A DNA stretch of 64,000 nucleotides, from positions 74,433,387 through 74,497,386 of the forward strand of contig CM057225.1 of NCBI GenBank assembly GCA_029891385.1, given 5' to 3'. The notes below the pieces were generated by a model that saw only the letters and a list, made by a program, of their open reading frames with translations, had not been told where the DNA came from and searched no databases. This DNA is from Erythroxylum novogranatense (Eukaryota; Streptophyta; Magnoliopsida; Malpighiales; Erythroxylaceae). The first letter of the stretch is position 1; each line of letters starts with the position of its first letter. Of this stretch, positions 1 to 12,120 are shown piece after piece. A program made the translations under genes and the position numbers.

Positions 1-312
1 GAAAAGGAATACTGGAGCCAGCTTCGTGGTAATCAAGAAAAGCATCGGGAAAGGGGTAACCGAGGAAGGTCTGTATTAGGATATGTGTAATATATCAAGT
101 TTAATTTGATTTGAGTTGCTCAACGTTTTTAAGCCTCTTAGGCTTGGAGTTCATTCGCATGACGTTATAAATGTCCTAAGTTTGTTTGGATTATTTTCAG
201 GGGAGGAAAGTTCCATAAGGGTGGCGGTAAGCATCCTCGGTCTAGAGAAAGTGATAGAAATGATTTTAGAAGAGGTCGAGCCAACAAAGCTCCTAAAGTT
301 GGAGCATCATGA
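1..312 (+). CDS. La-type RNA-binding protein, last two exons (partial)
   Basis: Two exons join cleanly: 1-68, a 132-bp intron 69-200 (GT at 69, T-rich tract and ATTTTCAG ending at 200), and 201-312 ending in TGA (310-312). The split codon AG|G gives Arg. The spliced tail starts EKEYWSQLRGNQEKHRERGN and continues as a basic Gly/Arg/Lys/His-rich segment, with FHKGGGKHPRSRE and a final APKVGAS. A short conserved EKEYW block followed by an RGG-like basic tail resembles the C-terminus of plant La protein 1, a nuclear chaperone that binds the 3' oligo-U ends of RNA polymerase III transcripts. The La motif and RRM domains would lie to the left of the window. The splice junction and reading frame are seen directly; the family name rests on recalled similarity of the tail. 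Another glycine/arginine-rich RNA-binding protein is possible. Confidence 0.6.
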
Positions 313-1655
313 GATTCAGTATTAATAGAGTAACACTTTTGGTATCAATTTTGTGACGCTTGCAGGATTCTTGTGGTCTACCTGGTATCTGAATGAATTA
401 CATGTCTACTTCATCTTCCTAGAGATGTATGTGTTTATTCAGTTTGCCGTTGCAACAATACATTTAAGTTCATATACATGATTTTCACTACTCTTCACAT
501 TTACATTACTTAAGAATCTTGTATAGCAATGTTTTATGATTAGTCTCTTAACTTCACAAATCATCAACCTTTTCATTTGCAAAATGGGAAATCCTGTGTT
601 TTCATATTTTGGATGGATGCTTTACTTGTAGTTTGTTGGTATATATATCTAGTGAGCTGTCTGGTCAGATAATGAAAGGCTGCAAGCAGTTTTAATAGAT
701 TGATACGAAGGGATTGGAGTAAATATGCAATGAATGTTGGTCATTCCAAGAATCTAACAATGTCGACTTGATCGTTTTGATTTGATGAAAAGAATGTAAC
801 AATGTCGACTTTCCAAGGGCGTAAGCATTCCTTTAGAAGCTGCAATCGTATTAGTTCTTATTTTTAGCATTGCTAACTACACCGTCCAATGATTATAAAT
901 AAATTATACCTTCAAATAACTTTAAAAGGATTACATGTTCTAGTGAGCAGCTGAGGCAAAAGAAGTGGCCTAAAGTTGAGAAGAATATTATAAAAGGTCT
1001 TGTAACAATTATTTAGGTCTGAACACAATTTTCCTAAGCTAAACTGAATCTAACAATAGGGTATTACCCCTATTTACACCCTCAGATATTGTCTACATGA
1101 GGTTCTTTTCCCGAAAAGCAATGTCAACACGGTCTTTCGCTTTGTCGGAATCTATGGAGAATTATAGTATATGTAGTTTTCTTTTTATATTTTTTCAAAT
1201 AGACTATTTTTGTGAGTTGAACTTTTAACCTTATAGTTACAAAGGAACAAACTGTCCGAGACTCACCCTCTAAATTATATTCTTGTAAGGTAAAATTATA
1301 TACATTCTTTTTTTTTTTAAATTTCAGTTATGTGATTTAATTCAAAGGAGATTCCCAGTTCCAACTTATAACTCTTTATTTGTAAAGACAAAATATATTT
1401 TAAACATTATCATTCTCATTATAATTTAATTTGGATTCTTACGTTATGAAGTGTGTAATTTTAACTCTTAACATGTTTAAAATGCTTAAATGAAAGATAT
1501 TAAAAGAATTAAAATTTCTTCCGTTAAATATTGATGATGAGATATTTTATTATTTTAAAATTAATTAATAGACTTTGCTGTCATGTAATATAGTGAAGTC
1601 GAGGTAATTTAATTTTATAATCATTATATTTTAATTGAGAATTGCTATATTTCAG
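313..1655. other. 3' UTR and AT-rich flank of the La-like gene
   Basis: No coding signal is visible after the stop at 312. An AATAAA hexamer lies at 898-903, which may be further downstream than the true poly(A) site. The rest is AT-rich with T runs and short A/T-rich stretches, and no repeat family was recognised. Confidence 0.4.
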
Positions 1656-1787
1656 CACAATTGCATGAGCAAGGAAGAAGATAACAAAGAGAGACAACAA
1701 AACAAGGCTAATGACGACTGCCAAAGGGAGGAGCATGAAATGCTAGATGGCCAAGTTGAAGCAGGAGACGCCGGAAGGTTAATGTGA
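1656..1787 (+). other. Orphan exon-like ORF, acidic/hydrophilic
   Basis: An acceptor-like TATATTTCAG ends at 1655 and a donor-like AAG|GTTAAT lies at 1777-1778. Between them one frame stays open. With the ATG at 1665 it codes for 40 residues starting MSKEEDNKERQQNKANDDCQ, rich in Glu, Asp, Gln and Asn, with a stop at 1785-1787. GC content is higher than in the flanks. No family is recognised. It could be a small internal exon, a relic exon of a lost gene or chance, and no partner exon was found nearby. Confidence 0.25.
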
Positions 1788-2138
1788 AACTCTTTTATCT
1801 TTTTTTTTTTGGTGTCAATTAGGGTTTCAAAATTAACTAATCACAAGTTTAAGTTAGATTAGGGATTTTTTTTAAAAAACTTAATTTTCAAAATAAATTA
1901 TTCGAGTCTTATTATGATACGAAAATATTAATAATTTTAATTTTAAAATAAACACTTACAGTAGATCTTATTATATTTTACAATAGTGAAACCTACTATC
2001 TTATTCTTAAAATTTAATAAAATTAACGTGAAACTAAACAGATGAAATTAAATATTTTATTTTTCATGTATTCAAATTATATTTTAAAAATGTTAGAAAA
2101 TGAAACTGAATGCTTTAAAATTTTAAGATTGAATTTTT
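1788..2138. other. AT-rich non-coding stretch
   Basis: Very AT-rich sequence with poly-T and poly-A runs. I see no gene or recognisable repeat. Confidence 0.4.
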
Positions 2139-2600
2139 TTTTTGGGTAAGTCAGAAAAATTAATAAATGAAATAAAGATATGTATAAAAGTTCACGTACT
2201 AGTGCCACAAAAGGCACAACTAGCTAAAAATAGCAACTAGCCTCAGTACAAACCAAGATAAAAACATAGGAAAATCTGTAGCTATGGAAGGAGCAATCCT
2301 ACAGCCACTCAACATCAAAAATACAAAAACGCAACCAAATAATACCTAAGAAGCTATAATCCGAATGGGAAGCTTTACTAAATAATTCTCAAGCCCAGAA
2401 GAAGCAAGCCAATGAGATATTGAAGTGAAGTCCGCTCGTGAACAACCTTAGCCCCTGAATGGCCAAGAAGAAAGCTGCCGCAAAGAAGTGACGGTGCTGA
2501 ACCTCTGAGTGTAAGCATGGCAAGACATGGCCTATCTGAAGAGAACCGCACGCGTTGTAAACTTGGGAAAGACTGAGCAATTAACCTGCAAAGTTAGTGA
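2139..2600 (-). mobile_element. Poly(A)-tailed retroposon remnant (LINE-like 3' end or processed copy)
   Basis: On the plus strand the segment begins with about ten T (2139-2150), followed by GGGTAAGTCAG. Read on the minus strand this is a 3' UTR-like stretch ending in poly(A), the usual end of a non-LTR insertion. The body is less AT-rich than its flanks (about 2380-2590). No reverse transcriptase is visible and no target duplication could be fixed, so a processed pseudogene is an alternative. The left end on the minus strand (near 2600) is approximate. Confidence 0.35.
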
Positions 2601-4292
2601 AGAACCAAACTATATAATTACCTCCTCTCGGTTTATAGGCTGAGAAGTTCCCTAATATGCACCTTTGGAGGTTAAAGATACTTTATACGTTTGTTCCCAA
2701 ATATTGATTGTGGTGGGGTGGTCCATCTTCTATTGATGTTGTGCTTTGTAAAGCTTATATAGATACCATAAGTTTAACTAACTAAGGCTGAAGACATCTT
2801 TTCTTCTCACTTTGTTTATATAGTTGAATTAACCCATCTTTTGTCGGAGTAAGTGTTTTTATTTACATTGTATTTATCAAGAAGCATGTTGTGACTTTGT
2901 TTTGTCGTTGGAGAAAATTAGAGATCTGTTACGCTTCACTTGGATGGCTACTAGATCATAAGACTGAAATAATCAACTTATCCTTAGAGTTTGATTTTCT
3001 GTCTAATTCTATCCAATCGAAATACGTTGTCGTTTCTTCTTAAATTTTACAAACTTTGTTATTCTTTCAAAATTCGGGGCTTATAAGCCAAGTCGACCCC
3101 AGTCGATGCCCTTCTCCTCTTCATCTTCGTTCTCACAAACCAAAAATTTTCGGATATTCAACTTCTTTTCAACACTAAAAAGGAACCCTTCTCACCTTCT
3201 AATCTCTCTTTGCCACCTTTCTACACTTTGTAATACCCAAATTCTCGAATTTCAATCACATCAAATTGTGCGACTTTTACGAACAGTTACATTATTGAGC
3301 TAAACAAATTGAGTGATGAATACATTATGTGATATTGCTTTTTGTCATTCTATTGTAGAATTAGGGATCATAGAATGACCAAAAAAATGTAGGGACTGGG
3401 GATAAAAATATTGATTTAAAAATTGAAATTCCTAAATTTGTGATATTAAAAAAAAGGGGACCAAGAATGACGATAAAGCATTAATAGTGATTTTAAAAAA
3501 TGCCTTAGACTGATGCAACTGTACCTGGAGTAATGCCTAAATGTGACAACAAAAGGGTGGCTCAGGCGGTGCAAAACTGTAAACAATGTTAGATTAAGAA
3601 ATATAAGTTTGAAATGGTGTGATAATGTAGAATTTGATATTATAAATTTATTGGTGCTCTCCAGTTCGTCACTGAGAAAAATAGTCCCTTAATGTGGATT
3701 TCCTTCGTATAATAACCTAAGTAAATTCTTCTTGCGACATGGATGTTACTAAAAAAAAACCCGAAGGGGGGTAGTTTTGCAAACTTCTAATTCATTTCTA
3801 GCAAATAGAAAAATCAGAAAAGTTAAAAGAACTAAAAATAAATCAACATCAAAAATTTGGTAACGCAGTTTGGTACACTTTGTTTACATCTGCGGGGCTC
3901 TTACCTAACTTAATCACTTTCACCGAAATATAATAGATTTACCCAAGGTTTTATTGAGTCGACACCTCTTAATCCTTGACACTATCTCTCAACTTTATTT
4001 CCCGTGAAAGAATTTCACACTCAATAACACGACCGACTCATGTTAACCTTGTCAAAGGATTTTTCTAACTACTTTCACTCAAATAACAATTAATAAAAAT
4101 AACTCAAATATTTAATCAACTAAGAATTGAACAACAGTATACTTGAGATAAAAGCAAGACTTCTCTATGCTTTCAACTTCTCGAAATAATCCTTCAACTG
4201 AAACGATTCATCCCAACTTCAACAACTTCAATTAAACCATATGGAAGTATAGATAATAGATGAAGACCTGCAATATTTTTCTCACAAAATCA
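2601..4292. other. Gene-free intergenic DNA
   Basis: AT-rich DNA without a supported gene. A short frame at 3106-3303 begins with a Ser/Phe-rich stretch that looks superficially like an organelle transit peptide, but it runs into non-coding sequence. The stretch around 3858-4240 has moderate complexity and may be an old repeat, but no family was identified. Confidence 0.35.
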
Positions 4293-4410
4293 ACTCACAA
4301 CCCCAAATGAAGACATTTGGAAAAGACAACTCGCAAACCCAGATGAACGTCTGGAAAAGATAAATTGCAAACCTAGATGAAGACATTTGCAAAAAATAAC
4401 TCACAAACTC
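4293..4410. repeat. 36-bp tandem repeat, about 3.3 copies
   Basis: Units begin at 4293, 4329 and 4363, with a partial unit at 4399. The shared core is CAAACCCAGATGAAGACAT followed by TTGGAAAAGA. Unit lengths are 36, 34 and 36 bp. No coding or regulatory role is evident. Confidence 0.7.
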
Positions 4411-4904
4411 ATTGCACCGTAGCCAACATAAACTTCACTGTAGCATGTCTCACTCTACACACGTTGTTTAGCTCTCTCACAAGACATGCACAATTATTGC
4501 AGTGTTTGTTCAATTTTCCATCACTGCACAACCCAACTACTTCTCTAGATTTACGTGATCATGATGCAGGCAACAAGAACGCATTTAATGCTTCATTGAA
4601 TTTTGCGTAAAAGAATAATGTCAATGGGTTTTTTGTTTTTCCAGAGAAGATTTTCTATTTAACATAAATATTCACCTTCGTTATGCCACACTTACATAAT
4701 ACTCACACACACCCTGTTCACTTTAACATCTAATGCACATTTAATTGCAAGACTCCAAAATTTATCTTAAGCTATATGATAGAGACATACACGACACCAA
4801 CTCCGAAAAGCCCTTAACCCACTCACCAAAAACTATTTCCCTTCTTTTACTATATCCAAAAAAATCCACGCAGTCCACAATCCAATTACCAATATGATAA
4901 TAAA
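4411..4904. other. Left flank of the copia insertion
   Basis: AT-rich non-coding sequence ending in the target duplication CTTCA (4905-4909), which is repeated at 26195-26199. No gene is supported. Confidence 0.5.
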
Positions 4905-7782
4905 CTTCATGTTGGAGTTATGTAAATATAGTGTCCTGGAAAGCAAGTGTATTTACATGTAACTTTATCTTCTTCAGTTACAGTTTTGTAATGAAAATAT
5001 TTATTATTAATAAAACAAAAGAGTTTGGTTTTATCTGTATGAGCATTATATATCTGGTCATAAGGTACCAAGATTTTTTTTTGTAAGTAATATATATATA
5101 CATAGAGATGTATGGGAAACATGCATATTATTAGAATCTGAATTAATTGATTCATAGTTGAATAATCAAGTTGGTCGCTTGATTATGGTTTAGACTGCAG
5201 TGTTGCGATTTATCTCTATATAAGTAAACGAGTTTACTTCAAGGAAATGATGAGTTTTATATCATGATAGTAGTTGACTATCGATAATGGCACTATTAAA
5301 TGAATATGGAATCAAGTATGTTTTCAAGAATAAAGTGGGCCGTTACTTTAATCTTAAAACATATAACTTAAGCATTCGCTTATTATGAACCATAATCTTG
5401 ATGAGTGGTGAACTCATATATGTTTCATTATAATTCTTGATATGATCGGAATGAATTTTACAGAGTATTAATCCAGTGTCTTCATGTTGGAATTATTAAT
5501 TGAAACATGTATCAGGGAACATTTACTCAAATAAAGAGTTTATAGTGTATCATCTCTTCTAGATGTTTTAAGGAGATTTGGTGATTAAACTGGTGCCAGT
5601 AGTTTTATGGACTAGCTACCCATCAAGTCTTAACACTGAGATGAGATCTTATGTGTTAATCACCATATAAAGTAAAATGAGAGATCTAGAAGGAAAAACC
5701 AACATAAGGGCAAAACGGTAATTTTACCCTTTGTTGTGCGGATGGCTATAATAAGGTTCTAAATAGGGTTTGCAATTGGGCATATTCTCATAATGTTTAA
5801 TAATTCAAGAGTTCAACTAATTGTCTTTAGTGGAATGACATTTAGTTAATAAGCTAGAATTAATTCCAATGAGATTGAATTAATTATGGGCTTATTGGAG
5901 CTTGAATTATCAAAGTCCAATAAGATTCCCCACTTGGCTTTAAGGAAGGTTATCAAGCTAAGTAAGAAATATAAATGGAGGTTAATTAGAAGCCCATAAT
6001 TGAATCTTGGGCTTGGTCTAATTAAAGAAGCCCAAATGTACATTTAGTAATGGGCTTGGTTTTTGGTTTAATGTAATTAATTAGATTAATTATATTAAAA
6101 CAATTTTTTTAAAGAAGAATGTAGCGCCCCCTCACAGTACGGTACACATCGGGACGCCCGGAGGTCGCTCCGACACGTATCCCACGATAAAGGTGCACCA
6201 CCAGAACATTCCCACTAATAATCCACATGGCATCGCAATAATTAAAATCATAATATATCAGAAATCAGTAACTTTTAAAATCCAAAAGAATCTTAATATA
6301 GTCATCCAGTATCAGAATAGACAAGTCTATCAGTCCCCTAAACAAAACCAAAAAGGAAACTGATACAAACATCTATCCTAAGTCATCCTCAAAAGTCTAA
6401 CCCAAATGGACCAACACATGTGCCATCACTTCTCTTGCCCGCACGCTCGCATGGTAGGAAAAGGCTATCTCCGAAGCTAGGAGTCTACTCTATCAGTCCT
6501 AAAAAATAGGTTGCAATTTTGGGTGAGTTTGCGAACTCAGTGAGAAACCATCATCGATGGTTCACTCAAATCATGCATTACGCAGATTAAATGCATGACG
6601 ACACACATAATATTCAATTAACGATATTACATAACAATTTACATGAGTCTATAACAGTTTACTGATATCAAATAACAATTTACAATAACATATAACCATT
6701 TACGATATCATATCACACTTCACAAGATATGCAACAGCGATTTACATGAGCACGTAACAATTTGCGCCTCTTATGTCATCACACAATTGATGAAGTTTGC
6801 AATTCAATCACTCATGTGTATACAATGCATATGAGACTCTATTCCAGTTATTCAGTATCGTACCCAAGTGCTCAGTTAGTATTCAGTGGGGGACGCGTCA
6901 GGGATTTCTCCCCTCGGGCTCGAGGCCCGGTCAGTACAGTGTTCGAGCTCGAGGTTCTTTTCAGTGATAATAGCACTTGGGTCACATATCCATTATCTGA
7001 TCATGCATTTATGCATGCAATGCAGTGTTCAGTAATTCAGTGTATGGCCATAATAGCCCAGTATTGCATTTCTCAGTATCATACAGTAGTCCAATCCAAT
7101 ACAGTAGAAACATGTCATCCGATCATGTACATTTCAGTAATCATACAATTTCACATTGGCAAGTAATTCACATTGAGCATTTTAGTCAATCAGGAATTTG
7201 AGAAACCAACTAGGTTACTCACCTGTAACTTCCGAGCTACTGCCTGGAAGTTCCAGCAATGTCCGTGGAATGACGATCCAACGACGTCTCTATAGCAGTA
7301 AAATACAGTCCCATTACTAGATGCTCAATTAAAACGATTCAGTAATGCATATGTCTCAGTGGAATTATGTATAATGCATGCTCACGATTTTCGGCGCTAA
7401 AACTCAATTTTGAACTCTTACGTCCCATTCTAACTCGCAGTTCGATTGATCGATAATAATTGATCCAATCCTATAATTCAGTTCAATTTCCTCAATTTGT
7501 ACTTCCTATAACAGTTCCCTATTCCCTGGATCAAAAACCTCCATTGAAAACCTCAATTAAAACTCCAATTGTCTCAATTCAATACTTAGGTCGCACTATG
7601 AACCATAATTGACCTTAATCTCGATAAATCAATACCACTTAAATTAAATTCTAACTCCCATAATTATCCTCAATTGTAGACCTCTTTCTCTAGTTCGTAA
7701 TGAATCAAGAATCACCTCAATCGGAGGTCTATACCAAAAATTATACCCAATAAACTAAAATCAATCCAATCAGAAAAACCCC

Positions 7783-8000
7783 TTCGCCGCGACCTACAGC
7801 CCTCGTCGCGACGTACAGAGGATCGCTCGCCGTGGCGTGAATGACGCTCGCCACGGCGTGCGCCCTTTTCACGCTCGTCGCGACGTAAGCCAGAAGGCTC
7901 GTCGCGACGCATTCCAGCGCTGTCGCGGCATCCCATCAGCTTTCGTCATGGCGAAAGCACTATATTTTCTCGCCGCAGTGAGGCACACCAGACGTCGCGA
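7783..8000. repeat. CpG-rich palindrome array in the solo LTR
   Basis: Irregular units of about 20-30 bp each carry a ten-base near-palindrome of the type CGTCGCGACG, with variants CGCCGTGGCG and CGCCACGGCG. The patch is strikingly GC-rich inside a very AT-rich LTR. Similar arrays sit in two other family-B LTRs (45438-45612 and 59664-59825). Function unknown. Confidence 0.8.
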
Positions 8001-8409
8001 CGTGCGAGTCGCCTACTGTCTTCTCCGATCGATTTCCGTCCATTTCTCTCTCTAAAACCTCCATTAAACACTCCCATCTACCCAACTCAACCATAATAAA
8101 TGCCATAAATGCAATAAAAACCATTAATAACAACATTAATGCCATTAAAACTTACCAATCGAAGATCAATCCCTAAATTTCTCAAAATCACCGTAACCCT
8201 AAAACTTTCTCAAATCAACGATTAACCACTCTCAACCCTTCTCAACCTTCATCAATCACATTAAACAAGTTAGCTTTGCACAATGACGAGAAAACCACAA
8301 GGAAAAATCGAAGAATCCTCACCGATGGGAGGAATCGAAGATCACCGTGGGAAGAGGAAGAGAAGAAATGCTTTTGCCTTAGGATAAAATCCACAAATTT
8401 CAAACCTTG

Positions 8410-8419
8410 CTATTTATAG
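8410..8419 (-). promoter_or_regulatory. Putative LTR TATA box (family B solo LTR)
   Basis: CTATAAATAG on the minus strand, about 512 bp from the sense start of the LTR. Related LTRs have TATATAAA at 45030-45037 (595 bp in) and TTTAAATA near 59392 (about 518 bp in). The constant distance supports a promoter. Confidence 0.55.
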
Positions 8420-9824
8420 ACATAGGTCTCCAAATCAGTCCAAATTTCAGTCTCTAAATTTCAATGACTCAACATTTTAATTTCCTAACAGTATAACTCT
8501 AATTTTTTCCTTTGCCATTGGACAATTCTTTCAGTACTATACAGTTAATCAGTCGGTCACTCCAAAATTTCCGATCCGGGCATTTTCTTCCGAATTTTCC
8601 GAAAATTTCCTATAAGCCACTATCAATAGCCAATCACTCTTTGACTATTTTAAATCAGTCACTCAAGCCCACTTACTCTTAATTTCTCAATCAATCAATC
8701 ATAATCCAGTCAGTTCAGTCAGTTTTCAGTTCACAGTCCAATCAATTCATAATCACAATTAAAATGCCGAAAAATCATGAATGCATGTACCTATGAATAA
8801 ATGCATATGTAATAAACTTGTTCCTCTATAATCAGAGGCCAGTAACATGCTCAATCAGTGAATGCAATGAAACCTATCAGTCTGACCCAATATTACCATA
8901 ATACCCTTGCTAACAGTAACGGGATGTTACAAAGAAGATAGCAATTTTGGTTATTCCTAGGTTAAATGTGTAACCACACATTTGACATTAAAATGTTAAA
9001 TAAAGATGGTCTTTATTATGGTTAATCATCATTAAATGGAGTTATGAACCTACCATTAAATGGTTTAATGATTGTCTTTTAATGTTGGCTTGTAACCTAT
9101 TTGCATTCATTAGATTAAAGATGAAAGATGTACATTAGATGGACCATCTTCCTTCTTTCTTCTTGGCAAAACCGAAATTGGGTATTGAATTTTAGGTTAT
9201 GGTCTTTTCAAGTAGCCATCTTAAAGATAAATGAAGATAATCTCATTTATTGGCTATTTTATAAGTGATTAATGAAAGAAGTGATGCATTTGATGCCTCT
9301 CTCTCCTTCCATCCATGCATATACGAAATTGGTAGGCAAGAAAGAGTTCTTGCATGTTCTTTACATCTTCTCTCCTTTCATGAAAGAGAGAATCGAAAAT
9401 ACCAATTGAAAGAGTTTCAATTTTGCTTCTTCTTCTTCTAAGAAAAGCTCCTCCAAATATTTCTTCTCCTTTCCCACCAAAGAATTTTGTTAACCTAATT
9501 GTCCTTGAAGAACAGGTGGTAAATCTAATTGCTTGAGGATACTACAATAAGGAGAAAGTAGATTGCTAAAGGAAAAGAGTCAAAGGCAAAGGATTTGGAT
9601 ACACGAAGAAGGAGAGGATAGCACAACGAGGATTTAAAGCTGTAGCGAAGGAGTCGGTAATACTCCTGATCTTGTTTATATTTTATTATCCTTATACCAT
9701 ATCATGTATGGATTGGCATGTTGATTTGGATTTGTTGCTTCCGCTGCAAGTAATGATTTCTTAAAAGTTTTGAAATCTACCGTTTTTCCAAACAAAGCAT
9801 GTTTTCTTTTTCCGATCCAACAAT

Positions 9825-9838
9825 TGGTATCAAAGCCA
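9825..9838 (+). other. Copia primer-binding site (initiator Met-tRNA)
   Basis: TGGTATCAAAGCCA starts two bases after the LTR end and matches the complement of the plant initiator Met-tRNA 3' end with one mismatch (G to A). Confidence 0.9.
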
Positions 9839-11319
9839 GTTTCTAATGCATGATTTCGGTTCCTATATATTGGATGCATGGGTTGGCAATCTTTTTGTGT
9901 ATGCTGCATATTTTTATGTGATAGAAATATACATGGTGTATGTTTTCTCTTTTGGTTGTCCATAGAAGTTAAATTTACCTTGTAAGATTTCTTCATTGGT
10001 TGTAACAAGGAGGGTGGTCTATCATCACCATGTTTCCTCCTTGGTTTTTTTTTTTCTATTTTCTTTGATTTCGTAATGTACAAATTGATGTAATGATGAA
10101 GATGGAGCAGCCATAGATTGAAGAAATGGAAAGGTAAAATTTTCGGTGTATCCTTTTGTGTATTGGAATAAGTTTTGTGAAAACAGAGTTGCTGAAATTT
10201 TGTTTCAATGGATCACTTTTAGGTTTTTATTGTAAAAACAAGTGCTGGATTTTTGTTTCAAAGAATCAAATTTCGGTTTTACTAAAATACTAAGTGCTGG
10301 TTTTTTATTTTCACGAAATGAGCTTCGGTTTTAATGAAAACTAGTGCTGAAATTTTTTGTCAAAACAAAGATTTGGTTTTCTAAAAATCTGGTGCTGGAA
10401 TTTTATTTTTCAAAGTGACAAAATTCGATTTTCATACATTTTGTTCACCGAATGGGCCAGATCATGTTTGTGAAGAGTTCGAAGCGGAAGATCCAAGTCC
10501 AAGAAGAATACTTTGGGCCTAAAAGGCTTGTAATTATTTAATTTTTCTAGGATGGAAAATCAAAAGTGGCTTTATTAGTTTATGTGATGAATGGAGAAAT
10601 GAATGCTTATAATATGTGATATTATGTGATTGCATGTCATTTAGAAAATTGCCAACCCTAGGCTTTGCCATGCATTCATTATGTATGAGATATATAATGA
10701 AACAATATAGGATGGATAATAAATTGCATCTAGACAAGATGATATTTAAAACTTAAAGCCCAAAAAAATTGAGTGGGAGAGGATGCTCCTGTGAGAGTCC
10801 ACGGTGTCCAAATGATGGCCCGTTTGCATGTGGTGAAGTGTTACTCCCCATCGAAGTGCATGGATCCTAGATCTTGCATGGTTTGGGTCTCCTTAAGGAT
10901 AAGTCCACTTAATGATAGCAAATGTGACCTCCCCCCGAGGCATGGTTTGTAGGTATCTTTAGTGAATGAATCAAATGGTTAAACACTCAATATTTTTTAT
11001 CAATAAACTGCCCACCGTAGCACTGTTGGTAAAAGTATGGACCAAATTAAGACGCTTCTTAAAAAATTGGGCATGAGATGCTTGGTAGTTTTTGAGTGGG
11101 AGGGTCCCAGATTTTCTTTTAATGGATAAGATGGCCTACCGTCACTTAGTCTGTTATAGATAAGGAAAATAACCATCGTATAATGTTTTAATTTTTTAAG
11201 TTTTGTTAAATCTATCATCATGCATACATGCATCATGATTTTATACAAAGTTCCATAAATTGTTGACCAGTATGCTCATGTTTTAATAATTTATATTTTC
11301 AGACATAATCAACCACAAA
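9839..11319 (+). other. Copia untranslated leader with a short tandem repeat
   Basis: About 1.5 kb between primer site and gag with no sustained coding frame in the element's sense. It contains five imperfect repeats starting with GTGCTGG at about 10188, 10242, 10294, 10344 and 10392. The leader probably carries packaging and dimerisation signals, but none can be picked out by eye. Confidence 0.7.
10188..10440 (+). repeat. About 50-bp tandem repeat, five copies, in the copia leader
   Basis: Units open with G(T)GCTG(G/A)..TTTT and include a TTTCGGTTTT-like core. Spacings are about 54, 52, 50 and 48 bp, a steady shortening. The position just after the primer site would place it in the packaged RNA. 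Confidence 0.75.
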
Positions 11320-12120
11320 ATGAACCTACTCACCCTGCTCTTGACTAATAACAAATTGGAAAACGGAGACAATTTTAATGAATGGAGACGTAACCTTGAC
11401 ATTGTTCTTCAATATGAACGTATTTCATGGGTGTTAACTGAAAATGAGCCTAAACCTCCAAGTGGAGATTCAACTCCTGAGCAAGTCCAACAATATGAGC
11501 GTTGGCAGAATGCTGACAAGACTACTAAGTGTTATATTCTGGCTTCTGTCAGCGGCATGTTGCAAAAGCAAATTGCTTGTATGAAAACTGCTAGTGCAAT
11601 GGTCCATCACCTACATGAGATGTTTGGTGTGAGGACTAGGTCTGCAAGAGTGAAAGCTATGCAAACCTTTCATAATCTCAGACAGAAACCTGGTGAACCG
11701 GTGCGGGATTACATGATGAAGGTAATCTCTGCGGTCACTGAGGCTGAGATGCTTGGGGCGGATATGGATGCGGACATGCAGATGATTATGATCATCAATA
11801 GCTTAAACTCTTCTTTTCATTAGTTTAAGTTAGACTATGAGCTCATCAGCAAGGATTACACCTTGAGTGAGTTGATGAATACCCTCCAGAGCACGGAGGA
11901 GATATTGAATATTAAGGCTCATGGGCCAGAAGCTAATGTAGCTTCTTCTTCTAAGCCCAAGGGTAAGGGCAAGGAAAGAAGAAGGGTCCAATGAAAAGAA
12001 GGCCCAAACAGGGTCAAGGCCAAATCCATGAAAAAGAAGGCCAAAAAGAACATCAAAGGAAAGTGTTTCCACTGTGATGAGATGGGCCACTGGAAAAGAA
12101 ACTGTCCAGTCTACCTAGAG
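11320..12120 (+). pseudogene. Copia gag (capsid and nucleocapsid) relic
   Basis: Starts MNLLTLLLTNNKLENGDNF and runs as a UBN2-type copia gag domain for about 167 codons to a TAG at 11821, where the context suggests an original Gln. The same frame continues (FKLDYELISKDYTLSELMN), meets TGA at 11992, and goes on to the zinc knuckle CFHCDEMGHWKRNC (C-X2-C-X4-H-X4-C), which is intact. Gag packages the element's RNA into cytoplasmic particles. Both stops are single-base changes and no insertion is needed to explain them. Confidence 0.92.

Larger units (their letters stand above)
6120..8931 (-). mobile_element. Solo LTR of a Ty3-gypsy element (family B)
   Basis: A 2812-bp unit begins TGTAGCGCC and ends GGGATGTTACA, with the perfect duplication AAGAA on both sides (6115-6119 and 8932-8936). 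The copia 3' LTR shows the empty site. In the minus-strand sense it starts TGTAACATCCCG, like the LTRs next to chromodomain pol elsewhere in the window. No internal gypsy sequence is left, so it arose by recombination between two LTRs. It has a TATA box (8410-8419 on the minus strand), a CpG-rich palindrome array (7783-8000) and the hairpins at 6525-6561. An open frame at 6762-7166 lies inside it and is not a gene. Confidence 0.93.
4910..9822 (+). repeat. Copia 5' LTR, interrupted by a solo LTR
   Basis: It aligns throughout with the 3' LTR (15288-26194). The first 1.2 kb matches 15288-16500 and the last 0.9 kb matches 16490-16857 plus 25680-26194. Removing the 6120-8931 insertion and one AAGAA copy leaves 2096 bp. 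Differences between the two LTRs are scattered substitutions and small indels, so the insertion is old but still recognisable. Confidence 0.93.

Noticed and set aside
3106..3303. Possible organelle-targeted protein N-terminus
   Set aside because: The Ser/Phe-rich start is suggestive, but there is no continuing exon, no domain and no recognisable homologue.
6762..7166. 134-codon ORF in the solo LTR
   Set aside because: It lies inside a well-bounded LTR, antisense to it, and covers the GAGCTCGAG-rich region without any domain signal.
7712..8055. Arg-rich ORFs on both strands, also at 45390-45711 and 59572-59883
   Set aside because: They come from the CpG palindrome arrays; CGN codons make any frame Arg-rich.
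9676..10083. 135-codon minus-strand ORF over the copia LTR end and primer site
   Set aside because: It is antisense, crosses the LTR border and the primer-binding site, and has Lys-rich low-complexity sequence.
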